Both the position numbers and the translations under genes were made by a program. The notes under the pieces were generated by a model. The model had not been told where the DNA came from. It ran no database searches and saw nothing but the letters and a program-made list of their open reading frames with translations. Below, in pieces: positions 26,543-34,061 of a stretch of 64,000 bases of DNA. This DNA comes from Acetispira formosa (nom. nud.). Its GTDB lineage: Bacteria; Desulfobacterota; Desulfarculia; Adiutricales; Adiutricaceae. Numbering within the stretch: position 1 is the stretch's first letter; each line of letters opens with the position of its first letter. The DNA lies in the NCBI GenBank assembly GCA_023525915.1, contig CP026657.1, positions 3,434,001 to 3,498,000 of the forward strand, in the 5' to 3' direction.

Positions 26543-28441
26543 CTAACGTTTACTGGGGGCCGCCGCGGCCTGCCGCATCATTTCAGCCACTTCATAGGCC
26601 GCGTTGGCCTGGCTGAGCTTCTTCTGTTCCTTCAGGACATCGCCCAGCACCTTATGAGCCGTGTAACTCTTGGGGGCCAGCCGGGTAGCGAGCTGGGCTT
26701 CGGCCAGGGCGCCCATATTGTCGCCCACCCGCTGATAGCACATGGCGATCCATATGTGGGGCTCGGCCACATCAGGTTTCACGGAAATCAGTCGCTTGAG
26801 AAGCTGAATGGCGTCTGGATAGCGGTATTCATTATACAGCAATTTAACCTTGGTCAGAACCAATTCGCCATGATAGGGCCATTTGGCCAAGCCGCGCTCC
26901 AGCCACTCGCGGGCTTCGGCATATTGACCGATACTGTTAAGATACTTCATGAAATGGATTGTTTCACGGTGGTCCGGGTTAGCTTTGAGGCCATATTCCA
27001 GGGTCTGGGCCAGGTCTTTCATTTTCTGGCCCTCATCAAACTCACCCAGTTCCATCAACAGATCGCCCAGCATGGAGTGGGGTTTGGGTTCACGCGGATG
27101 GATAAAGGCCAATTCCCGATAAATTTCCAAAGCTTGACCCTTGTGCCGGTTTTTGCGATAGAAATCGGCCAGCCGGTATTTCAAATCCTCATTTTCAGGC
27201 TCCAGGGAGACGATTTCCAAAAAATACTTCAATGACTCCGGGAAGTTGCCTTGCTTCTGATAAAGGTTGAACAAACGCCAGCGAATGCCGGTGTTTTCCG
27301 GCAGCAGCACGGCCGCCTCCCTCAAATGCTTCAGACCCTCATCCGTCTTATGCTCCTTCAGGCACAACTCGCCCATAGCCATTTTGGAATTTGGATCTTT
27401 GGGATTTTCCTGAAGTTTTTTCATAAGGCGGCCCCAGCGGATGAGGCGTTCGGCTTCCAGGCCGTTGCCGAGCTTGGCTTCGGCGTTTCCTTTAAGGATA
27501 TGGAATTCATAATCATTGGGATACTGAGCCAGACCGGCCGCGTAAACCTGATACATTTTTTTGTGGGCCCGGAGTTCGCCATAGACCTTGCCCATGGCCT
27601 TGAGAAGCTCGCTGTTGTTGGGGCTGTAGAAATGGGCCACCAGCACCGGCTCAATGAGGGACACCGACATCTTGGCCTGCTTGCGCTCCATAAAGGATAG
27701 GGCCAGGCTGGTGGCGGCCTCGATATCATCGCGGTTATGAAGAATGCGTTCAAGGCTGTCGGCGATGGTGAATTCGCGATTGGCCTCTTCGGTCAGGCCC
27801 ATGCGGAAATAGGCTCTCCCCAGCCCGTCATAGGCCTGAATAGAGAGAGGGCGCAGGACCAAAAGGTCACGATACCAGCGAACGGCCTCCACCAGACGGC
27901 CCTTATGGGCCAGGCTGTTGGCCCGTTTCAGCATACTGCCGGGTTTGCGCTGCATGCCCATGGAAAACACGGCCCGGTCAAAAATATCTTCCAGTGGAGG
28001 AATAGCTTTGTATTTACTAACGATCCAATTGAGAAAAACCTTCAGCCATTGAAGAACGACAGCCCATTTTTTCCTATCACCAGCGCTCATGGGAGCGGTG
28101 GGCGCGACGATGCCGTCAACGGGTGAAGCCTGATCCTGCGGATGCGGTTCACCCATGGCCCCGGCCGGAAAATCGTGGCTTAAAGGGTCCTCACCCAGCC
28201 GGTTGCGGGCGGCCTCGGTCAGGGCTTCATGGGGGGGGCCATTATGCTCGTCAATGGCGTTGCGCAGTTCGCGCGGCACTTCCACGGGCTGCTGGTTATC
28301 CGGGGCGGTGAAGCCAGGCACCGAGCCGCGCGGGGGGCCGAGGTCGTCGAGGTTTATGCCTCCGCCGTCGGCCGCTGATTCGACATAAGCCTCCGCGCCG
28401 GCCGCCTGCTCGAAAGCGTTGCCGCCGGTCTGCTCACCCAT
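26543..28441 (-). CDS. Large TPR-repeat protein
   Basis: 632 residues from the ATG at 28441, which has CAGGA before it. GTG starts at 28483 and 28474 are alternatives. The first ~110 residues are low-complexity and acidic. A short hydrophobic stretch follows (VVLQWLKVFLNWIVSKYKAI). From about 165 to the end are roughly a dozen TPR units, for example KPHSMLGDLLMELGEFDEGQ and EPHIWIAMCYQRVGDNMGAL. It is probably an assembly or scaffold protein. There is no enzymatic domain and the function is unknown. It precedes the HU-like gene by 66 bases. Confidence 0.8.
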   Translation of the reverse strand: MGEQTGGNAFEQAAGAEAYVESAADGGGINLDDLGPPRGSVPGFTAPDNQQPVEVPRELRNAIDEHNGPPHEALTEAARNRLGEDPLSHDFPAGAMGEPHPQDQASPVDGIVAPTAPMSAGDRKKWAVVLQWLKVFLNWIVSKYKAIPPLEDIFDRAVFSMGMQRKPGSMLKRANSLAHKGRLVEAVRWYRDLLVLRPLSIQAYDGLGRAYFRMGLTEEANREFTIADSLERILHNRDDIEAATSLALSFMERKQAKMSVSLIEPVLVAHFYSPNNSELLKAMGKVYGELRAHKKMYQVYAAGLAQYPNDYEFHILKGNAEAKLGNGLEAERLIRWGRLMKKLQENPKDPNSKMAMGELCLKEHKTDEGLKHLREAAVLLPENTGIRWRLFNLYQKQGNFPESLKYFLEIVSLEPENEDLKYRLADFYRKNRHKGQALEIYRELAFIHPREPKPHSMLGDLLMELGEFDEGQKMKDLAQTLEYGLKANPDHRETIHFMKYLNSIGQYAEAREWLERGLAKWPYHGELVLTKVKLLYNEYRYPDAIQLLKRLISVKPDVAEPHIWIAMCYQRVGDNMGALAEAQLATRLAPKSYTAHKVLGDVLKEQKKLSQANAAYEVAEMMRQAAAAPSKR

Positions 28442-28539
28442 TTGGTTATCCTGAAGCAATTTGTCGTCTGCCACTGTGAGCACCTGGTTTCTAAAGGATT
28501 GGGACTTTCCAACAGTCCGTAAATCCTTGAAGCAAATAG

Positions 28540-28805
28540 AGGGCCAATTTTTCGCCTTTTACAATTCCGCCCCTCCCTCCTGGGCATGATTAGCTTATGT
28601 AAGAAAACCCCAACTATCACCCCACCCAAACGCCGACACCGACCAGGCCGGGCGGGCGGAAAATTTTCTGTAAGTCGCTCGTAATTTTGCTCCCCGGACG
28701 GGCACGCACTCACAATCCTCTTATGAAGACACCCGGCCGGGAATCAGAGAAAATTACGAGCGACGTCAGAAATTTTTCCGCCCGCCCGGCCGGGTTTTAC
28801 CATCC
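28540..28805 (+). repeat. Family B hairpin repeat, copy 3
   Basis: Contains CCGCCCCTCCCTCCTGGGCA, then the arms GGCCGGGCGGGCGGAAAATT and TCCGCCCGCCCGGCCGGGTT around AAGTCGCTCGTAATTTTGCT and AAAATTACGAGCGACGTCAG. It fills most of the 410-bp gap between the divergent TPR and ppa genes and ends 26 bases before the ppa promoter. Confidence 0.8.
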
Positions 28806-28830
28806 TCTTTTCGCACGGTTTCCGTTGCCG

Positions 28831-28859
28831 TTGGCAAGATAAACCTTTTGAGGTATAAT
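28831..28859 (+). promoter_or_regulatory. Sigma-70 promoter of the pyrophosphatase gene
   Basis: TTGGCA at 28831-28836, a 17-bp spacer, and a perfect TATAAT at 28854-28859. The transcript would start near 28866, giving a short leader with GGAGG before the start codon. Confidence 0.75.
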
Positions 28860-28893
28860 TATAGAGTTGCGCTCAAATTTCAGGAGGACAGGA

Positions 28894-29661
28894 ATGAATA
28901 TCGACAAAATCTCACTCGGGGCCAATCCCCCCTATGAATTTAACGTGATTATCGAAATACCGCAGGGCGGCCTGCCGGTCAAATATGAAATGGATAAGGA
29001 ATCCGGGGCCATGTATGTGGACCGCTTCCTCAATACCTCCATGACCTATCCGGCCAACTATGGCTTCATTCCCCACACCCTGGCCGCCGACGGCGACCCT
29101 TGCGACGTTCTGGTGCTCGATCGCGCGCCCGTCATTCCCGGCGCGGTCATCCGGGCCAGGCCTATCGGCGCTCTGGTCATGACCGACGAAGCCGGGGCCG
29201 ATGATAAAATTATAGCCGTGCCCATCGACAAACTCAACCCCTACTACGCTGAACTGAAATCCCCCGATGATATGCCCAAGGTACTGCGCGACCAAGTGGC
29301 CCACTTCTTCCAGCATTACAAGGATCTGGAAAAAGGCAAATGGGTAGCCGGTCTTCATTGGGTCGGCTATGAGGAAGCTCTGGAACTGGTGGCAGAGGGC
29401 ATCCGCTGTGCCGTCAAAAAAACGACGGTCCGAAAGGGCCGGGCGGGCGCGCCCAAACCGGCGGCTTCGACCAAGAAAGCCGCCGCCCCTAAAACAACTA
29501 AAAAGGCCGCTTCCGTCAAGTCCTCCGGCACGGGTAAAGCCGCGGTGAAAAAATCCGCCACAGCCAGAAAAGAGGCTCCCGCCAAAAAGACGGCGGCCGG
29601 AAAAACCACCGCCAAGGCGGCGGTCCGCAAAACTTCAATCGCAAACAAACGTAAAAAATAA
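28894..29661 (+). CDS. ppa: Family I inorganic pyrophosphatase with a histone-H1-like Lys/Ala tail
   Basis: 255 residues. Residues 1-170 are a normal soluble pyrophosphatase: EIPQGGLPVKYEMDK, YPANYGFIPHTLAADGDPCD, LVLDRAPV, DDKIIAVPIDK and the C-terminal WVGYEEALELV. Active-site Asp, Lys and Tyr residues are present. It splits pyrophosphate from biosynthesis. Residues 171-255 are an extra tail of about 30 Lys or Arg interspersed with Ala, Thr, Ser and Pro (AAAPKTTKKAA, AAGKTTAKAAVRKT), like bacterial histone H1-like proteins. The family normally ends near 175. The ATG at 28894 follows CAGGAGGACAGG. The tail may bind DNA, RNA or polyphosphate, which is inference. Confidence 0.9.
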   Translation: MNIDKISLGANPPYEFNVIIEIPQGGLPVKYEMDKESGAMYVDRFLNTSMTYPANYGFIPHTLAADGDPCDVLVLDRAPVIPGAVIRARPIGALVMTDEAGADDKIIAVPIDKLNPYYAELKSPDDMPKVLRDQVAHFFQHYKDLEKGKWVAGLHWVGYEEALELVAEGIRCAVKKTTVRKGRAGAPKPAASTKKAAAPKTTKKAASVKSSGTGKAAVKKSATARKEAPAKKTAAGKTTAKAAVRKTSIANKRKK

Positions 29662-29663
29662 CG

Positions 29664-29775
29664 TGGCTCAATAGCGGGCAGGGCCCGCCGCCAACGCCGA
29701 GGGGCGGCCCGTCTGAGTGTAGAGTGACGGCCGGGAAGTGGCCTTCAAAGAGTTTGTTACTTATAAGTTTATTGG
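29664..29775 (+). repeat. Family E junction element before accC
   Basis: Begins two bases after the ppa stop. It holds GCGGGCAGGGCCCGCCGCCA, GGGGCGGCCCGTCTGAGTGT, AGAGTGACGGCCGGGAAGTG and TTCAAAGAGTTTGTTACTTA, and is the reverse complement of 26100-26205. Like the family D elements, it sits between one stop and the next start in the direction of transcription. Confidence 0.7.
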
Positions 29776-29782
29776 AGAAGAA

Positions 29783-31132
29783 ATGTTTAAAAAGGTTGTA
29801 ATCGCTAACCGGGGGGCCGTGGCCGCCCGGCTGGTCAAGTCTCTGCGAAATATGGGTATCGCCAGCGTGGCCCTTTATTCAGAAGCTGATGCGAACCTCC
29901 CCTATGTGGCGGAAGCGGATGAAAGCTGCCTGATCGGTCCGCCGCCCGCTCCCCAAAGCTACCTCAATCAGGAGGCCATTCTGGAGGCAGCCAAAAAAAC
30001 CGGAGCGGACGCCATTCATCCCGGCTATGGTTTTCTGTCGGAAAACAGCGGTTTCGCCAGAAAGGTGGCTGAAGCGGGCCAGACCTTCATCGGCCCTGAC
30101 CCCAAATGGCTGGAGATAATGGGCGACAAAACCGCCTCCCTGGAGCTGATGGCCAAACAGGGCATGCCTGTCAGCCCGGCCACCGGCATTCTCAAGGGCA
30201 CTCTGGAAGAACAGGCCGCCGAAGCCGAGGCCCTGGGCTTTCCCCTCTTGATCAAACCGGCCGGCGGCGGCGGGGGCATAGGCATGACCCCGGTGATGGA
30301 GAGCGAAAAACTGATCGGCGCTCTGGAATCAGCCTCCAAGCTGGCTTCCCGCAGTTTCGGCCAGGCCGCTATTTATGCGGAAAGACTGATGATAAATCCG
30401 CGTCATGTTGAATTTCAGATTGCGGCCGACCGCACGGGCAAAGCCATTCACCTTTTTGAGCGCGACTGCTCAACCCAGCGCCGCCGCCAGAAGGTGGTGG
30501 AAGAGGCGGGCGCGCCCAACATCCCGGCCGCTGAACTGGCCGCCATGGCCGACCGGGCCGCCGCCATTATGGCTTCGCTGGGATATGACCATCTGGGCAC
30601 GGTGGAGACTCTCTACAGCCCGGATACCGGCTTCGCTTTCCTGGAGGTCAATCCCCGCCTGCAGGTGGAACATGGCGTTACAGAGGAAATTACCGGCCTG
30701 GATCTGGTTCAGGCCCAAATTCGCCTGGCCGCCGGGGAGCCGCTGGACAAAGTGCTCACCCGCCCGGAAAAACCGGTGGGACACGCCATTGAGGCCCGCA
30801 TTTACGCGGAAGACCCGATAAAATTTTTCCCCTCCCCTGGGCCGCTGAAAGTTTTCCGGCCGCCTGTCGGGGCCGGGGTGCGGGTCGAGACCGGCTTTGC
30901 CGAGGGCGCGACCGTCACTCCCTTCTATGATCCCATGATTGCCCTGGTCATCGTCCACGGCGACACCCGCGAAGCGGCTATGGATCTAATGCATGACGCA
31001 CTGGGCGAGTTCGCGGTTGAGGGCATCAAAACCAACATCCCCTTTGTGCGCGCCCTGATGAAATATGAGCCATTCCGCGCGGGCCGGGTCCACACCGGGC
31101 TGGCCGAAGAATACCTGGCCTCTGTTAAATGA
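29783..31132 (+). CDS. accC: Biotin carboxylase subunit (acetyl-CoA / acyl-CoA or pyruvate carboxylase A-type)
   Basis: 449 residues, the usual length of a free biotin carboxylase. Order: the N-terminal domain VVIANRGAVAARLVKSLRNM, AIHPGYGFLSEN, an ATP-grasp domain with the glycine loop KPAGGGGGIGM (about 156-166), ERDCSTQRRRQKVVEEAGAP, then FLEVNPRLQVEHGVTEEITG (about 290-309), and the BC C-terminal domain. It carboxylates biotin on a carrier protein using ATP. No BCCP or carboxyltransferase is in the window, so the partner complex (acetyl-CoA, propionyl-CoA or two-subunit pyruvate carboxylase) is undecided. TTGGAG precedes the ATG at 29783. It overlaps the next gene by 4 bases. Confidence 0.88.
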   Translation: MFKKVVIANRGAVAARLVKSLRNMGIASVALYSEADANLPYVAEADESCLIGPPPAPQSYLNQEAILEAAKKTGADAIHPGYGFLSENSGFARKVAEAGQTFIGPDPKWLEIMGDKTASLELMAKQGMPVSPATGILKGTLEEQAAEAEALGFPLLIKPAGGGGGIGMTPVMESEKLIGALESASKLASRSFGQAAIYAERLMINPRHVEFQIAADRTGKAIHLFERDCSTQRRRQKVVEEAGAPNIPAAELAAMADRAAAIMASLGYDHLGTVETLYSPDTGFAFLEVNPRLQVEHGVTEEITGLDLVQAQIRLAAGEPLDKVLTRPEKPVGHAIEARIYAEDPIKFFPSPGPLKVFRPPVGAGVRVETGFAEGATVTPFYDPMIALVIVHGDTREAAMDLMHDALGEFAVEGIKTNIPFVRALMKYEPFRAGRVHTGLAEEYLASVK

Positions 31133-31992
31133 GCGGCGCCGGGCCTCTATCACCCGCCACAGGGCTGGTGGACCTCCATACCCACTCCACGGCCTCCGAC
31201 GGGACCCTAACGCCAACTGAGGTGGTCGCGGAGGGCGTTCGGGCCGGGCTGGAGGTTCTGGCCCTTACCGATCACGACACAGTTGACGGGCTGTCCGAAT
31301 TCATTGAAGCGGGCCGACAGTCGGGCCTGGAGGTTTATGGCGGGGTGGAAATCAGTTTGGAGCATCCGGCCACTTTCCATCTTCTGGGCTACAACCTGAC
31401 CGGCGGGGCCGAAATACCTTCGGAACTGGAGCGCCTGAAAGCTTTTCGTGACGACCGCAATCGCATTATGCTGGACCGCATTAACGCTCTGGGCTATGAT
31501 ATAGAATGGAGCCGGTTGAAGGAGCTGTCCGGCGAGGGTCAGCTGGGCCGTCCGCACTTTGCCACGGCCTTGATGGAAAAGGGCTATTTCCAGAACCGCC
31601 AGGATGTCTTCATAAAATTGCTGGCCAAGGGGCAGCCGGGTTATGTTGATAAAATCCGCCTCAGCCCGGCCGAGGGGCTGGCCATGGTGAGGGCGGCCGG
31701 ATGGGTTCCGGTTCTGGCCCACCCCGTCAGTCTGGAACTCGACCCGGCCGACTGGCCCGGATTCATGGCCGAACTGGTTGATCTGGGGCTGGCCGGGGTA
31801 GAGGTTTTTCATCCCAACTTGGACGATGAGCAGAGCCGCTTTTTCAGGGAGCTTTCTGACCGTTTCAACCTGGTTCCAACTTGCGGCTCTGATTTTCACG
31901 GCGCGAACAAACCAGCGATTCACCTGAACTGGACCAGAAACAACAGCGGCCTTGGCCGCGAAACTATAGAAATGCTGCGCAGGAGCCTCTAA
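31129..31992 (+). CDS. PHP-domain phosphoesterase (RNase AM / YciV family)
   Basis: 287 residues. The PHP metal motifs are visible: LVDLHTHSTASDGTLTP (about 14-30), ALTDHDTVDG (about 46-55), GVEIS (about 72), LAHPVSLE (about 200) and CGSDFHGANKP (about 252). Family members split 3',5'-nucleotide bisphosphates and trim RNA 5' ends. It starts inside the accC stop (ATGA overlap), so the two are translationally coupled, although no functional link is obvious. Its stop lies at the edge of a palindromic element. Confidence 0.88.
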   Translation: MSGAGPLSPATGLVDLHTHSTASDGTLTPTEVVAEGVRAGLEVLALTDHDTVDGLSEFIEAGRQSGLEVYGGVEISLEHPATFHLLGYNLTGGAEIPSELERLKAFRDDRNRIMLDRINALGYDIEWSRLKELSGEGQLGRPHFATALMEKGYFQNRQDVFIKLLAKGQPGYVDKIRLSPAEGLAMVRAAGWVPVLAHPVSLELDPADWPGFMAELVDLGLAGVEVFHPNLDDEQSRFFRELSDRFNLVPTCGSDFHGANKPAIHLNWTRNNSGLGRETIEMLRRSL

Positions 31993-32131
31993 GAACTTGT
32001 TCGTAAATAGTGAAGCCCCCGGCGTTGTTGCTGGCGTTTTTTAATGCTCGAAATATTAATATATTCCTCCGCTTAAAAAACACTCGCGCCTAGCCAGGGA
32101 ACAAAATCCCTAATTCACGAACAAGTTCCAA
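31993..32131. repeat. Small palindromic element after the PHP gene
   Basis: GAACTTGTTCGT near 31994 and ACGAACAAGTTC near 32118 are perfect inverted ends. Inside, GTTTTTTAA pairs with TTAAAAAAC, and CTGGCG with a related CGC segment. The whole 140 bp could fold into one hairpin, as in miniature inverted-repeat elements. No second copy is in the window. Confidence 0.6.
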
Positions 32132-32197
32132 GGCGCGGCCGTCCGCTAATTTCCAGAAACCCGGCCAGGGAGGCGGCCGGAAATAGGGAGGTTGATT

Positions 32198-32779
32198 ATG
32201 GATATTCTGGCCCTGCATTTAAGTCCCCGGAAAAACGGAAATTCAGCCGCCATGCTGGAGGAGTTCCTCAAGGGAGCCAGGTCGACCGGAGCTTCGGCCG
32301 AGTCTTATTCGGTCACAGATTTGAAAATTCATCCCTGCATAGAGTGCGGGCAGTGTGAAAAGACCGGCGAATGCATTTTTGATGACGATATGAATAAGTT
32401 GTACCCCACCCTGACCACGACTAAAAAAATCGTCATCTCCACCTCACTGTTTTTTTATGATGTTCCGGCTCAGGGCAAAGCCCTTATCGACCGCACCCAG
32501 CCCTTGTGGTCTCGCCGCTACTCCCTGAAGCAGACCGATACCCTGCGGCCGGACGGCCTTGGCTTCCTTTTGGCCGTCGGGGCGACCAAGGGCCAGGATC
32601 TATTCCTGCCAGTCACTCTGTGTGTGAAATATTTCTTTGATTCAATCGGATTTCCCAAGGAATTTGAAAGCCTGTGCTTCCGGCAGCTGGAAGCGGCCGA
32701 CGATTTCGTAAAGCGGCCGGATCTGATTGAGCAAATTTTCGCGGCCGGTCAGGCTTTCGGTAAAAAGCAGACCGCCTGA
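32198..32779 (+). CDS. Iron-sulfur flavoprotein-like NAD(P)H-dependent FMN reductase
   Basis: 193 residues with a flavodoxin-like fold. The phosphate loop SPRKNGNSAAMLEEFLKG (about 9-26) binds FMN. The compact cysteine motif CIECGQCEKTGEC (C-x2-C-x2-C-x5-C, about 47-59) matches iron-sulfur flavoproteins of anaerobes, which carry a 4Fe-4S cluster. Next come SLFFYDVPAQGKALIDRTQP and a C-terminal helix pair. It may pass electrons from ferredoxin to an unknown acceptor or detoxify oxygen. GGGAGG stands before the ATG at 32198. It lies 43 bases before cmk and may be co-transcribed. Confidence 0.82.
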   Translation: MDILALHLSPRKNGNSAAMLEEFLKGARSTGASAESYSVTDLKIHPCIECGQCEKTGECIFDDDMNKLYPTLTTTKKIVISTSLFFYDVPAQGKALIDRTQPLWSRRYSLKQTDTLRPDGLGFLLAVGATKGQDLFLPVTLCVKYFFDSIGFPKEFESLCFRQLEAADDFVKRPDLIEQIFAAGQAFGKKQTA

Positions 32780-32822
32780 GGCGGCCTGTCTGAAAAAAAA
32801 TGAATATGGTTGAGTTGAACTT

Positions 32823-33518
32823 ATGAATCAGAATTTTCGCAAAATTATCACTATCGACGGCCCAGCCGGGGCCGGCAAGTCCACCATGGCCAGAGAATTG
32901 GCCCGTCGCCTGACCTGGATTTATCTTGATACAGGCGCTCTTTACAGGGCCATCGCTTTAACGGCCCTCCGGCGCGGGGTGGACCCGGCTGACCAACCAG
33001 CGGCGGAGGAACTGGCCCGGTCGCTGAAAATAACGGCCCTGCCCGGCCCCAACGGCACTTCCATTATTGTGGACGGTGAGGACGTGACTGAGCAGCTCCG
33101 CAAGCCGGAGGTCTCTCTGGGCGCGGCCACCATCTCCGCCTGGCCCGGCGTCCGCGAAGTGCTTCTGAGCATTCAGCGCGGCCTGGGTGATGAGGGCAAG
33201 GTGGTGGTGGAAGGGCGAGACATGGGCACGGTTGTTTTCCCTGACGCGGGATTAAAACTATTTCTTTATGCGGACCCCGAAGCCAGGGCTAAACGGCGCT
33301 TTACCGAACTGACCGCCAAAGGCGAAAACGTGTCTTTTGACGGTGTTTTGGCTGATCAGTCAAAACGTGATGAAGCCGATCAAAGCCGCCCGGTTTCACC
33401 CCTCAAGGCCGCCCCGGACGCCGTGACCATTAACACGACCAATCTCAGCATTGAAGATGTGCTTCAGGTGATGGTCAATGCATTCAGGAACCGGTTTTTC
33501 TGTAAAACTGATGATTAA
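32823..33518 (+). CDS. cmk: Cytidylate kinase
   Basis: 231 residues. It phosphorylates CMP and dCMP. Features are the P-loop DGPAGAGKSTMAREL (about 12-26), YLDTGALYRAIAL, the conserved VVEGRDMGTVVFPDA-type segment (about 128-142), and DQSKRDEADQSRPVSPLKAA with the LID and substrate arginine. The order cmk, then rpsA, is conserved in many bacteria, supporting the call. Confidence 0.95.
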   Translation: MNQNFRKIITIDGPAGAGKSTMARELARRLTWIYLDTGALYRAIALTALRRGVDPADQPAAEELARSLKITALPGPNGTSIIVDGEDVTEQLRKPEVSLGAATISAWPGVREVLLSIQRGLGDEGKVVVEGRDMGTVVFPDAGLKLFLYADPEARAKRRFTELTAKGENVSFDGVLADQSKRDEADQSRPVSPLKAAPDAVTINTTNLSIEDVLQVMVNAFRNRFFCKTDD

Positions 33519-33831
33519 GCTTTAGTTGAGGAAACGCCGACAAGCGCTCCTCAATCATTATTCAGGGCAGGTTGATTGTGTGCCGGTAAAAGGCTTGATT
33601 ATTGGAAAAAGGGGATTTATCTTATCGGTTATGCGGTTTTCAGCCGCATAACTGTTTTCAGCCAGGCAAGTATTTGGTTTGTCCGCGGCTATTGAATTAA
33701 TCAGATTATCGTGAAAAAATACAAAAAAAATACATATTTTTTTGTTATGAAAAAATACAATGAAATAAATAGTTTATTTAAATATGGCTCAACCGGACGC
33801 CCCTGGGGGGCGGTCAGTTTGAAAAAAACAC

Positions 33832-33860
33832 TTGAAAAGTGATATAAGGATTTGCTATAG
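33832..33860 (+). promoter_or_regulatory. Candidate rpsA promoter in the 543-bp cmk-rpsA gap
   Basis: TTGAAA at 33832-33837, a 17-bp spacer, and CTATAG at 33855-33860. The gap is strongly AT-rich around 33710-33790. It also holds a hairpin, TTATGCGG ... CCGCATAA near 33627-33652, followed by CTGTTTTC, a possible cmk terminator. The leader of about 195 nt may carry S1 autoregulation, which cannot be read directly. Confidence 0.45.
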
Positions 33861-34061
33861 AAGTAAAGTTCGGATAAGTTCGAAAAGAGGAATCGACTAA
33901 AGGCAGTTAGTTATCCACAATGACCGTCGGGCTCTTAAGGGCCTGGTAATGGGTAAATATGCCCCAAGTATCCTCATGATTCTGAAAAATCAGAAAAATA
34001 AAGAACTTCAGAACAGAAAGGGCGACGCCCTTTCCAGTATTCATAAGTCTCCGGGGTAAAA

